From NCBI RefSeq assembly GCF_910594005.1, contig NC_057819.1, forward strand, positions 129,429,669-129,493,668: 64,000 nucleotides of DNA, read 5' to 3'. Positions 22,505 to 34,225 of the stretch are shown here, in pieces. The position numbers were made by a program, and so were the translations under genes. Source of the DNA: Cervus elaphus (Eukaryota > Chordata > Mammalia > Artiodactyla > Cervidae). How positions within the stretch are numbered: position 1 is the stretch's first letter; each line of letters begins with the position of its first letter. Below the pieces are notes generated by a model. It was not told the DNA's origin and searched no databases. It saw only the letters and a list, made by a program, of their open reading frames with translations.

Positions 22505-22590
22505 GGCTTTTTCAGATAAAGAAACAAGCTCAGAAAGGTTAAGTGACTTACCCAAAGGCACACAGCAATTGCGCAGAGTCTACAGGGGTA
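22505..22590 (+). repeat. MIR-like SINE remnant
   Basis: AGATAAAGAAACAAGCTCAG and GGTTAAGTGACTTACCCAAA match the MIR core. Confidence 0.65.
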
Positions 22591-22674
22591 GAGTCTCTTC
22601 ATATCCCATTAAACTTCTGTGTTTGTCGTCGAGACAAGGAGTGAAAAGACCTGTCCGTCCTTGGTGTTCTCCAG

Positions 22675-22815
22675 GGTCTCCCTTCCTGAAGAGCCCCCCA
22701 CAGCCCCTCCACAGAACGTCATCGCCAGTGGCCGGACCAACCAGTCCATCATGATCCAGTGGCAGCCGCCTCCTGAGAGCCACCAGAATGGCATCCTCAA
22801 GGGCTACATCATCAG
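22675..22815 (+). CDS. SDK2: SDK2 exon e11: FN2, first half
   Basis: Acceptor CAG at 22672-22674, donor GTAGGC at 22816. It encodes [19 protein letters not shown], a sequon in TNQSI and the strand-B Trp in [10 protein letters not shown], then GILKGYIIR. It is 141 nt in phase 2 at both ends. Confidence 0.95.
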
Positions 22816-23191
22816 GTAGGCGTCCACCCCAGGGACGGAAGAGAAGGGGCTGCCCAGACTCAAGGCGACAGAGATGGGGAGGGCCAGGAGTGGGTTGCAA
22901 AAGAGAGCAGATTCGTGGCAGGTCCTTCTCTGTCTAACAAGGACCAGACAAGAAATGCCTGCCCTGCAGTAGGAAGGACTGAGGCTAGACACCCAGAAGA
23001 ACTTCCAGCGGTGAGCGCCTCGGAAACCGATAGGAATGGTGAGAGAGGAGATCAGTGTAGTCTCCTTAAGGCTGTATGGATGGGCAGGTCTGTCGGACAT
23101 CAGGGCTACAGGGAGACAGGTAACTATCCGAGGCCAGGTTTCCCCAGTGGGCAAACTACTTGGCCAAGAATGGTTAAAAAGTGGAAATCTG

Positions 23192-23318
23192 GGGACTTCC
23201 CTGGAGGTCCAGTGGTTAAGACTCTGTGCTTCTGCTGCAGGGGCCACGGGTTTGATCCCTGGTCAGGAAATTAAGATCCCACATGCTGCATGGCACAGCC
23301 AAAAAAAAAAAAAAAAAA
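23192..23318 (+). repeat. CHR-type SINE with A-tail
   Basis: GGGACTTCCCTGGAGGTCCA through TGGCACAGCC and an 18-base A-run. The flanks GTGGAAATC and GTGGAATTC suggest an imperfect target duplication. Confidence 0.87.
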
Positions 23319-23407
23319 GGTGGAATTCCTTTCTTTATCTTTACTGCAAGATGAAGCCCAGTTTTACAGCCTTTTATTTTTCAGTTTGTGGACACTTTGA
23401 AAAAGTG

Positions 23408-23478
23408 AAAGTATTAGTTGCTCAGTTGAGTCTGACTCTTTGCGACTCCATGGACTGTAGCCCACCAGGCTCCTTACT
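23408..23478 (-). repeat. Bov-tA tail fragment
   Basis: Only the reverse tail (GTTGCTCAGTTGAGTCTGAC to CCACCAGGCTCCTTACTGG) remains. Confidence 0.8.
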
Positions 23479-23767
23479 GGTAATCTAAAAGTGTATTAAG
23501 TTGTAACTAAAATTCAGTATTCAGAAAAGAAAGTTTTAGCCTGTTATTTGAAACTACTGAGAACTCTCATCAATATTCTGAACTCTGGCTGGTTGCAAAA
23601 TGCCAGGCAACTTCCCATGTCTCTCTCCTGAATGCTCACAGCATTGAAATCCCCTAATTTTGGAAGAAGGTATTATTGGTTTGGCTATTCCGTTATCAGT
23701 TATTATTAGTTTGGCTGCTCCGTAATCAGTTAACTATGTTGTGGGTTTTCTGATGACGCTATAAAGG

Positions 23768-23957
23768 GCAGAGGTTCTCAGAGTGTGGTCCCTGGACCAG
23801 CAGCAGCAGCATCTCTTGAGAACTAGACAGGAATGAAAATTCTCAGGTCCCACCACTGAGCTATTGAATGGGGAACTTTGGAGTAAGCCCAGCAAGCTGC
23901 GTTTTGACAAGCTTTTCAGGTGTCCTTCAGGCACACAAAGGCTTTGAAAACCACTGA
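23768..23957 (+). repeat. MER5A (hAT-Charlie) element
   Basis: It begins AGAGGTTCTCAGAGTGTGGT, contains TTGAATGGGGAACTTTGGAG and closes with TTTGAAAACCACTGATG, the inverted terminal repeats of MER5A. Confidence 0.78.
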
Positions 23958-24364
23958 TGTGGGGTTTTGTGATGCAGCAAAAAATTTGGGGCCTCTAACT
24001 CCCTAATAATTAGAATCAAAAGTATGTGTGCATTGTGGTTCTCCTGTAAGCTATCCATCCTCCAAAATGTGCCTGTTCAGATCCCATTTATTACCCTGTG
24101 TTCTTTTTCCCAGTGGAAAGTGGAACTTGGTAGAGCAGGTAGCCTCAGGCCTTTTTGTCTCCACCAAAGTGAGTGGCTGTCAAAAGAGGGAGCCATTCTC
24201 TTAGAGCGAGAAGGAAAATGAGTCCAAGGTTTGGAGACCACTCTCCCATCAATGACCCCTCAAAGCTGAGACCTGTGAGATCTTCCCAGGAGCTCTCAGC
24301 ATCCTGTTAACCATCCCACCAACGTCCTCCTCCCCCATCAAAAACAATAGTCCAGACACATCTC

Positions 24365-24515
24365 CTAGACCTGTGTTATCCAGTAAAGTAGCCTCTGGTC
24401 ACTTGCAACTATTTAAATTAATAAAAAGAAATTAAATGACAAATGTAATTTCTCAGTTGCACTTAAGCATATCTCAGGTGCCTAGCAGCTACTCGATTGG
24501 ACAGCACGGGTGTGG
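24365..24515 (+). repeat. AT-rich palindromic DNA-transposon remnant
   Basis: The ends TTATCCAGTAAAGTAGCC and TCGATTGGACAGCACGGG resemble a common mammalian hAT-type MER element that I cannot name with certainty. Confidence 0.5.
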
Positions 24516-24602
24516 ACCATTGCCGCCATCACAGACATCTTCCTGGACACGAGGCCATGCAGGCTGACTCTCATCCCTGGCATCCTGGCTTTCTCCCCTC
24601 AG

Positions 24603-24784
24603 GTACTGCCTGGCCGGGCTGCCTGTCGGGTACCAGTATAAGAACATCACGGATGCCGATGTCAACAACCTGCTGCTCGAGGACCTCATCATCTGGACCA
24701 ACTACGAGATCGAGGTGGCCGCCTACAACAGCGCCGGGCTGGGCGTCTACAGCAGCAAGGTCACCGAGTGGACGCTGCAAGGAG
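24603..24784 (+). CDS. SDK2: SDK2 exon e12: FN2, second half
   Basis: Acceptor CAG at 24600-24602, donor GTGGGT at 24785. It encodes YCLAGLPVGYQYKNIT with a sequon, then NNLLLEDLIIWT and the strand-F block NYEIEVAAYNSAGLG, ending EWTLQG. The first possible GT after CTGCAAGGAG gives the right phase for the next exon. Confidence 0.95.
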
Positions 24785-24856
24785 GTGGGTGGGGACCGTG
24801 GCTTCTCCTGCTCCCAGGTCTGTGCCTGTGGGGTCCTGGACTCACCCGGTCCTGAC

Positions 24857-25065
24857 GTGGGCTTCCCCGGTGGCTCAGACGGTAGAGAACCCGCCTGCAG
24901 TGTAGGAGATCTGGGTTTGACCCCGGGGTCGGGAAGATCCCCTGGAGAAGGAAATGGCAACCCACTCCAGTATTCTTGCCTGGGCAATCACATGGACAGA
25001 GAAGCCTGGCGGGCCACAGTCCAGGGGGTCAGAAGGAGTCGGACACTGACTGAGCGACAGACAGC
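24857..25065 (+). repeat. Bov-tA SINE
   Basis: GGGCTTCCCCGGTGGCTCAG through CACTGACTGAGCGACAGACA. Confidence 0.9.
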
Positions 25066-25368
25066 AGCAGCGCCAGTCCTGACCGCCTCAGCCATGTCTC
25101 CTGTTTCATCCAGCCCCGGTGCCCAGTTACCCTGTAGGGCGGGAGGGTGGAGGAGGAGATGAAGAGGTCGGGGCGGGTGTGATGAAGGCAGAGGCTTCGG
25201 GGGCACAGGGACCTTCTGCAAAGTTTCCCATTAACTGGATCATGAAACAGCTTACATTCAGCGTCGTACCTAAAAACCACCCTGAGCATTTTCAGATTCA
25301 TCACTTGTATTTATGGGCGTGCTGTGAAATGGACCAGACCGGTTTTATTAAACCCAAACTAATCTACA

Positions 25369-25575
25369 GAAGTTTCCCGTGTGGCTCAGTGGTAAAGAAT
25401 CCGCCTGCCAAGCAGGAGACGCCGGTTCGATACCTAGGTTGGGAAGATCCCCTGGAGAAGGGCATGGCAATCCACTCCAGTATCCTTGCTGGGAGAACCC
25501 CATGGACAGAGGAGCCTGGCGGGCTACAGTCCGTGGGGTCACAAAGAGTCAGACTCGACTGAGCGACCGGGCACA
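25369..25575 (+). repeat. Bov-tA SINE
   Basis: AGTTTCCCGTGTGGCTCAGT through GACTCGACTGAGCGACCGGG, ending about 165 bp before exon e13. Confidence 0.9.
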
Positions 25576-25740
25576 CAGGCAATCTGCAGACAAGAGAGCA
25601 TCTCAAGTCTCCATGGGGGAGCGGGCACGGGGGTGGTGGTATAAAGCTGTATCTGCAGACCTCGTGTGCTTTCTGCTTCCCTGGGCCAGACAGACAGACA
25701 GACCCTCCACCCACACCCCCACCTCTCTGCTCTCCCCCAG

Positions 25741-25856
25741 TCCCCACAGTCCCTCCGGGCAACGTGCACGCCGAAGCCACCAACTCCACGACCATCCGCT
25801 TCACCTGGAATGCCCCCAGCCCCCAGTTCATCAACGGCATCAACCAGGGCTACAAG
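25741..25856 (+). CDS. SDK2: SDK2 exon e13: FN3, first half
   Basis: Acceptor CAG at 25738-25740, donor GTACGT at 25857. It encodes VPTVPPGNVHAEA, a sequon in TNSTT, the strand-B Trp in IRFTWNAPSPQF and the family-typical NGINQGYK. It ends on a codon boundary (phase 0), and the wording separates SDK2 from SDK1. Confidence 0.96.
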
Positions 25857-27012
25857 GTACGTGAGGGCTCTCCTGGTCCCGGGTGGAAGCCTGCAAGGAG
25901 GGCGCAGGATGGAGCGGAGGGAAGAAGGCGAGGGGGGTGCAGGAGGGCATCCCCGCTGTGTTTCTGAGATCATTGGCTCAGGCCAAGCAGAGGGCACGTA
26001 CGTGATCAAGGCAGAGGGCCTCGGGCTGTCCCCAAGTCCACGTCCAGGCCCCGGGGAGTACTGACCTTGACCTGCCTGTGACCAGGTGAAACAGCGCAGT
26101 CTCAGTGAGGCTGGTTTGTTTCAGGCTCGGGACCTCCGCAGAGCCGTGGCCCAGCAGGAAAAATCTAAAACGCATTGCTTGCCCCTGAGCCGTGAGCTAA
26201 GGGGAGCGTTCAAGTCCTTGGACTGTACTTGACCCCACCCAGCGTGTTTAAGGACTGGACCGGGACTCAGAGCCTGGATTACAGTCCTGGCTGTGTCTCT
26301 CACCGGCTCTCTGGACGAGTGCGATAGTCCATCTGAGCACCCTTCCTTCAGTAAATATTTACTGAGCCCGACTCTATGCACATCTAGCTGCTGGGGAAGC
26401 AAGATACATTCTGTTCCCTCATTTGTGCATGAAAATGATGCTAATTTTTATTCCTTGGGGTTATGTGGGGATTAAATGAGGATGTTTGTAATTTTTTGAG
26501 CAGAATGGCAAACACCTAACAAGCATTAGGGAAACGCTAGAAATAGGAGTGGAAGTGGGCTTGCTGCTCAGACTGTCCTCACGCAGTACCACGGTCTGGG
26601 CGGCTTAAACACCAGAAGTATAGCCCCTGAAAGTTCTGGAAGCCGAAGTTCGAGGTCCAGGTGCCCTCAGGGCTGGTTCTGTCTGAGGCTTCTCTCCTTG
26701 GTGTGCAGATGGCCGCCTTCTCCGTGTCCTCACGCAGGCAGGCAGCACACGCGGGTGGGGGGTGGTGACACGTGTCACCAGGAAACCGGCCGTGAAGGGG
26801 AGAGAACTTCGGGCTCTGGCTTGGAGCCCAGGGATCTGGTGACCTGGCGGTGACTGCAGACACTTCCAGAAGATTCTCAAAGCACCCATGTGCAACAACC
26901 AAGAGTGTCTCTAGGACCTGCAGTCTCAGCCTTTATTAGTTAAGGTCAAGGGGGCTGGACAGGAAGAGACTGAGATTACATCACCGAGAGAATTTTTCTG
27001 CTGGTAAACAGA

Positions 27013-27236
27013 GGGGGGCTTCCCACGTGGCTCAGTGGTAAAGAAACCCCCTGCCAATGCAGGAGATGTGAGACGCAGGTTCGATCTCTGGCTCGGGAAG
27101 ATCCCCTGGAGGAGGGCATGGCAACCCACTCCAGGATTCTTACCTGGAGAATCCCACGGACAGAGGAGCCTGGCAGGCTACAGTCCATGGGGTCGCAGAG
27201 TTGGACACGACTGAATCGACTTGGCACAGCACGGCA
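27013..27236 (+). repeat. Bov-tA SINE, long variant
   Basis: Head GGGGCTTCCCACGTGGCTCA with an insert GAGATGTGAGACGCAGG, then the BovA body and an extended tail ATCGACTTGGCACAGCACGG. Confidence 0.9.
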
Positions 27237-27834
27237 CAAAGGAGGGAGGGTCTAGGTTGGGACCCACTCCAGCCATGGCATCTTCCTCCCAGGAAGGCGC
27301 ATCACCGAGGCCGAGCCGGCCTTCCTGGGCCAAGGCTGCAGCTCTCGCCGGCAGTGCTGGCTGGCTGGAGAAACCTCTTAATTGGGACTCTGGGGGGCAG
27401 CAGGGGAGGGAAGGGGGAGGCTCCAATCGTGCAGAGGAGCTGAGCTGGGAACAATTAGCTTCTTGTTGCCGACTCTAAGTTTCCTTCCACCCTGGGGAGC
27501 CCTGGGCTGCAAACTTCTAAGGCAAATGGCTCCCAGAGGGCCAAGGAGCCCAGCTCAGTGGCCGGGACAATTAGTGCAAAGACCCGTTATGTGCCAGAGC
27601 CAGAGGAGGCTATAGCAGCCCACCTGATTCCCAGGTCTGGGCGGTGCCCAGCACCCACTCCCTGCTCCGTGAAAGTCAGCGGGAAGGAACGGTCCAAATA
27701 GCTGGAGCATAGAAGCAGGTGAGGAAGACTCGTGCTTAGACAGGGCGCTTTCTACCCGGCCTCTCCCATACTTGTCTTGGACAAGGTGCACAAGAGCCCT
27801 AAGAAGGAAGGCTTGTTATCATCACCCCCATTGT

Positions 27835-27965
27835 ATTTCTTTATTTTTATTATTATTTTCTGGCCATGCAGCATGTGGACTCTTAGTTCCCTGACCAGGG
27901 GTCGACCCCACACCCCCTCCATTGGAAGTAGGGAGTCTTGACCACTGGGCCAGCAGGAAAGTCCC
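27835..27965 (-). repeat. CHR-type SINE, minus strand
   Basis: TGGCCATGCAGCATGTGGAC, ACTCTTAGTTCCCTGACCAG and a head ending CCAGCAGGAAAGTCCC. Confidence 0.8.
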
Positions 27966-27984
27966 TCGTTTTATTTTCTTTTAA

Positions 27985-28115
27985 ACACTGATTTGCGCCG
28001 GGTCTTAGTTGCAGCGTGTGAACTCTTAGTCGCAGCATGTGGGAGCTAGTTCCCTGCCCAGCTCCCTGCATTGGGAGCTCAGAGTCTCAGCCACGGGACC
28101 ACCAGGGACGTTCCC
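27985..28115 (-). repeat. CHR-type SINE, minus strand, second copy
   Basis: GGGTCTTAGTTGCAGCGTGT to CACCAGGGACGTTCCC, directly following the previous copy in the same direction. Confidence 0.75.
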
Positions 28116-28522
28116 ATCCCCCCACGGTGTAGAGGACGAAACTGAGGCGTGAGGACAGGTAATTTGTTCAAAGTCAAAGTAACCACAAAGCTCAGATTCA
28201 AACTGCAGAGCCTACCCCTTGCCTTGCATTAAAAATAAAGTGTCATATGATTTCATTGTCAAATAATGACTGTAACTGATCTTGCCCTAAGTACAGACGG
28301 ATACAAGTGGGAATTTTGCTTCTTGCTCCTTCCACCGTCAGTGTCACGGGGAGAAGAAAAAGCAGTGTTTGTCTCTTCCATCCTTCAGTGAGAAGGGACC
28401 TTTTTCCCCCTTTGAATTGTGAAAAAATTTCAAGCATCTACAAAATTAGAGAGGAGACTAAAGTGACTAGATAAAACCATAATGCACCCTGGCTCCAACA
28501 GTTACCAACACATGGCCCAGCG

Positions 28523-28686
28523 TGTTCCCTCTGATTTTTTCTTATTTATTTACTTGGCTGTGTGAGGTCTTACTTGCCCCGCAGCACGTGAGATCTTAGT
28601 TCCCCGACCAGGGATGGAACCCACGTCCCCTGCATTGGAAGGTGGATTCTTAACCACTCGGCCGCCAGGGAAGTCCTGTTCCCTCT
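28523..28686 (-). repeat. CHR-type SINE with 10-bp target duplication
   Basis: The element at 28533-28676 in reverse is bounded by TGTTCCCTCT at 28523-28532 and 28677-28686. Confidence 0.87.
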
Positions 28687-29737
28687 ATTTTCCAGCCTCT
28701 GTCCTAGAATATTTTTAAGACAATCCTAGGTATTGTATCCTTTCATCCATTCATATTCCCACAGAGAAACGTTATAAAGTCTCTACTTAAAACCTCACCA
28801 CAGTAACCACATTCTCATTATGGGGCCTTCAAATATCAATGGTCCCCTTAATAGCACCAGATACCCAGTCAGCGTTCAAATCTCCTGGTCTCCAGATCTT
28901 TTCCTTTACTGGTTGGTTGATTTGCCTCAGGATCCAAAGGAAAGCCACACAGCTGCAGTTGGTTGGAGTTTTTTAGGTTTCAGTTGATCCACGGGTACTC
29001 TGTCCCCCTCTTTCTCCTTTTTAGTTTATTTTGTAGAGAAACTTAGTCATTTATCCTATAGAATTTTCCACAGCCTGGCTGGATCGGCTGATTGCATCCC
29101 TGTGGGGTCATTTAATTTATTCCTCTGAACACTATATTTGCAGTAAATTGGAATTTAGAATGAGAGGTTTGATCAGATTCAGCTCGAATATTTTTTTTCA
29201 AAATATTACTTCCTAGATGGTGCTGTGCATTTTCATTGGACGGCAAAGCGTCCGACTGTCTCTCTTACTAGGATGTAGCGGCCACTGATGGTCCTTGTGT
29301 GGTCTGTTATTTCAGTAGGGGTTGCAAAAGGAGGAGACGTGCATGTTATAATTTTGTCTTGATTTATGAGCTGAAATACTTCCCCCCCCCCACCCCCCAA
29401 AAAAGAGAATTTTTCCCTTAACAGCTTTTTGGTTACCTGAAGCTTTAGTTCATCTAGGAAAAGCATGATAAGTGCTCAAGTCTTTTCCGTAACTTAACAA
29501 TTTTCAGAGGAATGAACTGGTTCCTCAGCATCTTCTAAGGTGGTAGATGAGTTTGGATGGGGGCAGAAGGAGGCATCTGTGGTGTTGTTGTTAGTATTAT
29601 TATGTCCTTAGGGATTTTTAATACACGGTTATGTTTCAAGCCACTGCTGTTATTACTTTTATTGATGCCAGACTGACCCATCACTTGCCTCTTCGAGTCG
29701 GTGAGTCCTTCTGATGTGGGCTCAGGAGCCTTCTTTT

Positions 29738-29959
29738 TCTCTTTAGCCTGCGCTGGGTCTTCGTTGCTGCATGCAGGCTTCTCATTGTGGCGGCCTCTCT
29801 CGTTGTGGGGCACAGGCTTCAGGAGTCATCAGCACGCGGATTCAGTAACTGTGGCAACAGGCTCAGTTGATCCAAGGCATGTGGAATCTTCCCGAACCAG
29901 GGATCGAACCTGCGTCCCCTGTGTTGGCAGGCAGATTCTTAACCACCAGGGAAGTCCCA
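29738..29959 (-). repeat. CHR-type SINE, long form, minus strand
   Basis: GCTGGGTCTTCGTTGCTGCA, then GCATGTGGAATCTTCCCGAA and a head ending ACCACCAGGGAAGTCCC. Confidence 0.8.
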
Positions 29960-31637
29960 GCCCCAGGAATCCTTGATAGCTTCCTTGCTCTCTGCTGTGA
30001 CAGGATGGCCCAAACTATCTTCTTCTCCTACAGCATGCCTGGGACCAGCCATGTCTTCAGGGAGCCCTTGTTTCTTTTAAATGATAGTTAGATACCAGAA
30101 ACTGGACAATGGGGGTGCTCCTGGTTCTAGCATGGATTGTTGTTTTGAAGCCCTGTGAATGGACAACTCAAAAATACTGTTTTAAAAGATAAAACATATA
30201 CTCATACTTCCAATTCAATTTCAGGACTTTCAGATTTCTTTTAAAATAATCTCGTGGGTCTTTTCTCTCGCTTCTCTCCATACTAAACATCGAATTCTTT
30301 TCACACCAGAGAATCACTGACCTACTTGATCCCACAGACACCCACACAGTTTCAGAACAGCAACACCAACACTGTGGTTGCTGAAATAGTTTCAGATGAT
30401 CTGTAAGTCTTTCTGTTAAGAGTGTATCCCAGCCGGATGTACTCCCCCACCCCTTTCCGTGCTGCAAAGTCTTCCAAAGGGTTTCTTTCTGATTTTGCTA
30501 CAACTCAATACACTGTGAAGTTCATTTGTTTCATTTTGGTTTTGATTTTTAGGGATTGATTTTTTAATTTAATTTTGTTCTGTAATTATGTGGCATATTT
30601 ACATGGTTCCAGGGTCAAATCGACAAAGAAAAGTTATCAGCCTGAATTCTGGTTCTCTTCCTTCCCAATAGAATTCATTTTTTTGTGTGTGTTGGTTTGG
30701 TTTGATTTTCCCCTTCCATTTCTTTAACATAAACAAATGCATGCATACATAAATGTGTCTCCTCACCTTAGATGAATGACAGTGTTCAATACATGCTTTC
30801 TCCATCTTGCTGTTATTTTCACTATATCCTGGAGATCACTTTGTAGGCGTATATAGAGATACTTCATGTTCTTTTTTAAAAAATCTGTATTGTATTCCGT
30901 TATGTGGATCTCGCATTGTTTAGTCAACCAGCTCCCTACTGAAGACATTTTGGTTGTTTCCTGTCTTTTCCTGTGACAAACATTTCTACAGTGAATAGTT
31001 TTATGCATACATCTTTTCATATTTTCACGTATAACTTTGGAATAGATTCTTAGAAATAAGACTGCTAAGTCAAAAGGTAAATATATATAATTTGGCTGAT
31101 ATTGCCAAATTGCCCCATTATTTTTTTCTCATTTTTTAATTCAATTTTCAACCAGAAATATATTTACACAATTCTAAACCCAACAAACATAAAAAAGGTA
31201 AATTTAGAGCAGAGATCTTCCATCCCACCCCCTCCCACCCCAGCCCCTCATCTGCCTGGTTCTTTCCCACCCAGCCTTGAAATTCTCCCCACTCCAGGGA
31301 ATCACTGTTGTTAATTTCTTACATATCCTTCCAGGATGTTTTATACAAATCTGTGCAAATGCAAAGAGATAAAAAAATAGAGGCGGGGAGGGAGAAAAAG
31401 AGAATTTCCCCTCCATTCTACTTTTTAAACTGGAGTATCTAGCCAGCCCGGTGTACCATCCTGGTCTCTCAAGCCTGTAATGCACTGCCTCCATCAGAAA
31501 CAAGACACATCAATTCAGCCCTTTTCTGTGCAACCATCAGGGTAGACCATGGTGTCTCCTGTAATCCTGAGGCTCAGAGAGGTTGACCGATTTTCCCAGT
31601 AAATGACAGAGTTGAGCTTAACTTCCCCATGGCAGGT

Positions 31638-31729
31638 GGGAGCTTAGTTAGTTCCCTGACCAGGGATCAAACCCATGCCCCCTGCATTGGAAGACAGAGT
31701 CTTAACCCCTGAGCCACCAGGCTGGGCCC
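31638..31729 (-). repeat. CHR-type SINE head, minus strand
   Basis: TTCCCTGACCAGGGATCAAA to CTGAGCCACCAGGCTGGGCC. Only the tRNA-derived part remains. Confidence 0.75.
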
Positions 31730-32149
31730 TTGGTTTCGGCTTTGTAGCAGCGCAGGACAGAGATTCCCATCTCGTCCTCGTTGCGATGGTGACACGGGAC
31801 TCGTCGGTGACGGACTGACTCGGTGCCAGGCCCAGTGTGTGCATGGAGCACAGACTCCTCCCCACGGTGGCCCAGAGCCCGGCCCCTTCCTGGCCCTGAG
31901 GGAGAGCCCTCTCAGCCCGCAGCCCCTCCTCTTCAGGTGCAGCTGTGGAAGGACAACTGGTCCACACGCCAGAATAAACGTTCTGAAGCCGCCCCCGCCA
32001 TCTTGGTCTCTGGCCTGCGTGTGCGCATGCCCCGGGCGTGCCTCCACCACGCCGCGCTTCCGTCACCCTGGGCCCGTCTTCCGCGTCGTTTCTGAAGACA
32101 GTTCACTGTGACGTTGTTTCCAGGCCCTCGTCAGGACGTTCTTTCTCCC

Positions 32150-32690
32150 TTATTTTTTTTTTTTAATGGTAGTGATCATAATTGGTCTAAACCCAGTAAG
32201 ATTATATTTACCTAGATTTTGCACTTACTGGAGAATACACCGCACAATTAATTCTAACGGCGTAATTAATTTGAATTTACATTAATTAAATTAAATTAAA
32301 ACATCAAACTTGTTTCTTCATCTACTCCAAAGAAGTTCAGCAATTTAATTGCTATGAAACAAGATAACCGAAATAAGGAGGGTATTTAACATACTTATTA
32401 AATGCCACTTAGTATTTCTGATTAGTATTTTTAGGGTCTAATTAGTGTCTAATTAACTTGCTATCGGCTATCTTTTCACAATACCAATTAAATTTCCAAA
32501 CATCCTTTATAAACAGGCGGCCATGAAAAGGAGCAGATTAAGCATTGTTATGGGCGTGAGTTAATCAGGAAACATTGGCATGGTATTGTTTTATGTCTAT
32601 AAATACCCAGGCTTGTTAAAACTCATCCCATGTTGCTTTTCACCATTAATTGCTATTTAATCTACTTCAAATAAAGGAGGAAATCTCTGA
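32150..32690 (+). promoter_or_regulatory. candidate homeodomain-rich non-coding element
   Basis: Unique AT-rich island in a GC-rich gene. TAATTA occurs at 32263-32268, 32283-32288, 32439-32444 and 32450-32455, the last two 11 bp apart, with at least ten further ATTA or TAAT cores. No repeat family is recognised. I infer a conserved enhancer-like element; conservation was not tested. Confidence 0.45.
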
Positions 32691-32775
32691 GACCAGCTGT
32701 CATTGTTACAGACAGACGAAGGGCCCAGAAAAAAAGGAGTGGGGGGCAAGAGACCAAGAGGCAGAAAGATGTGGC

Positions 32776-33417
32776 CACATGGACGGATCTAGAGATGATC
32801 ATACTGACTGTGTCAGAAGGAAAAAGGCAAATGCCGTAGGATATTGCTTACATGTGGAATCAAAAACATGACACGAATGAGCTTATCTGTGAAGCAGAAG
32901 CAGATTCACAGACACAGAAAACGGACTTGTTGCCTCGGAGGGGGAGAGAGGGATGGATTGGGGGTCTGGGATTAGCAGGTGTAAGCTAGTGTACGTAGGA
33001 TGGATAAACAACAGGTCCTACTGTATAGCACAGGGAACCATATTTGCTATCCTGTGATAAACCGTGATGGAAAAGAATATTTTGAAAAAACGTGTATATA
33101 TGTATGGGGCTTCCCAGGTGGCGCTAGTGGTAAAGAACGTGCCTGCCCCTGCAGGAGACGTAAGAGACGCAGGTTGGATCCCTGGGTTGGGAAGATCCTC
33201 TGGAGAAGGAAATGGCAACCCACTCCAGAATTCTCCTGGAGAATTTCCATGGGCAGAGGAGCCTGACAGGCTATGGTCCACAGGGTCGCAAAGAGTCGGA
33301 CACGACTGAAGCGACTTAGCACACGTGCACACATGTATATGTATCGCTGAATCACTTTGCTGTACAGAAGAAATTAACCCAATGCTGTAAATCAACTACT
33401 CTTCAGTTTTAAAAAAC
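32776..33417 (+). repeat. L1_BT-like 3' end interrupted by a Bov-tA
   Basis: Forward L1 tail: GACGGATCTAGAGATGATCA, ATATTGCTTACATGTGGAAT, AACAACAGGTCCTACTGTAT and, after the SINE, GAATCACTTTGCTGTACAGA. A Bov-tA splits it at 33106-33329. Confidence 0.82.
33106..33329 (+). repeat. Bov-tA SINE nested in L1 tail
   Basis: GGGGCTTCCCAGGTGGCGCT through ACTGAAGCGACTTAGCACAC. L1 sequence with TATATGTAT wording resumes on both sides, consistent with target duplication. Confidence 0.88.
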
Positions 33418-34225
33418 AGGAGGCAAGAAGAGATGGAAGGGGAGGCGGGGAGTTTATGCAGTTATGGGTGGGATGTATAGAGTGGAGTTAAATGAAAAGT
33501 GATGCTGAATTTCCAGACTGGGTTTTCCTGTTGACACTCCACCTCTAGCAGATGGTTAAGATTAAAATCCCAGCTCAGAACAAGTTTAAAAGGATTAGAG
33601 TTAGCTACACACTGAAGTTCCAGGGGAGAACTGCCCTAGCCCAGACAGAGAAAGACAAGGGAGCCCAGGTACTGGAAACAGAGACCCTCAGCTGCTAGCC
33701 GCTGGGTGATGTAGTAAAGTCACTTAGCCTCTCTGAGCCTATTTCATCACCTGTGAAAAGCAAGTCTGGCTTCGTGCTTATGCAGTCACTCAAGGCTCCA
33801 TACTCGGAAGGACTCCATATTTGGTTCAACACTTTGCTGCTGTTTCTGGAAATTCTCAACAATTTTTAAACAAGGGGGTCTCCATTTGCCTTTTCTGGAT
33901 CTGCAAAGTATGTAGCCAATCTTGGTCAAGTCCCTCCCTCTGGGGTTGCCGTGGGGACTGAGAGAGACGACTCAGTGAAAGCACCCTGCCGGCTGCCTTG
34001 CTTAGAGTAAGTCACTCAGGGAATGGAAAAGCACCCCAGAGTGAGCTCCCAGAGGACAGATGCTCCAGGGGCCTGTGGGTCCCAGCACGGCCTCCCTTCC
34101 CTGGGAGGAGGGACCCTACGGGGCTGGGGTCCCGGACACTGTCTGCGGCCCAGCCTCTGGGAAGGCGCTGGGCCTCTGCTGGGCCCGTTCTTGCCGCCCT
34201 GCTCGAGCGCCTGGCCTCTCTGCAG

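Larger units (their letters stand above)
18558..22674 (+). other. intron e10-e11 (4.1 kb), no gene
   Basis: It is dominated by a rearranged L1 (19141-21000) carrying a CHR SINE insertion. A second CHR SINE on the other strand lies at 21200-21470, a Bov-tA at 22191-22390 and MIR-like sequence near 22505-22590. Unique sequence lies at 18560-18960 and 21480-22090. Confidence 0.78.
22816..24602 (+). other. intron e11-e12 (1.8 kb), no gene
   Basis: It holds a CHR SINE with A-tail (23192-23318), a short Bov-tA tail fragment on the minus strand (23408-23478), a MER5A element (23768-23957) and an AT-rich palindromic DNA-transposon remnant (24365-24515). The rest is unique. Confidence 0.78.
24785..25740 (+). 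other. intron e12-e13 (956 bp), no gene
   Basis: Two same-direction Bov-tA copies lie at 24857-25065 and 25369-25575. The sequence between them is unique. Confidence 0.8.
25857..34225 (+). other. intron e13-e14 (8.4 kb, largest complete intron), no gene
   Basis: Repeats are a Bov-tA (27013-27236), CHR SINEs on the minus strand (27835-27965, 27985-28115, 28533-28676, 29738-29959, 31638-31729) and an L1_BT-like 3' end (32776-33417) interrupted by a Bov-tA. Unique, AT-rich, conserved-looking sequence lies at 27350-27600 and 32150-32690; 30150-31120 is AT-rich and unassigned. No coding potential was recognised. Confidence 0.78.
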
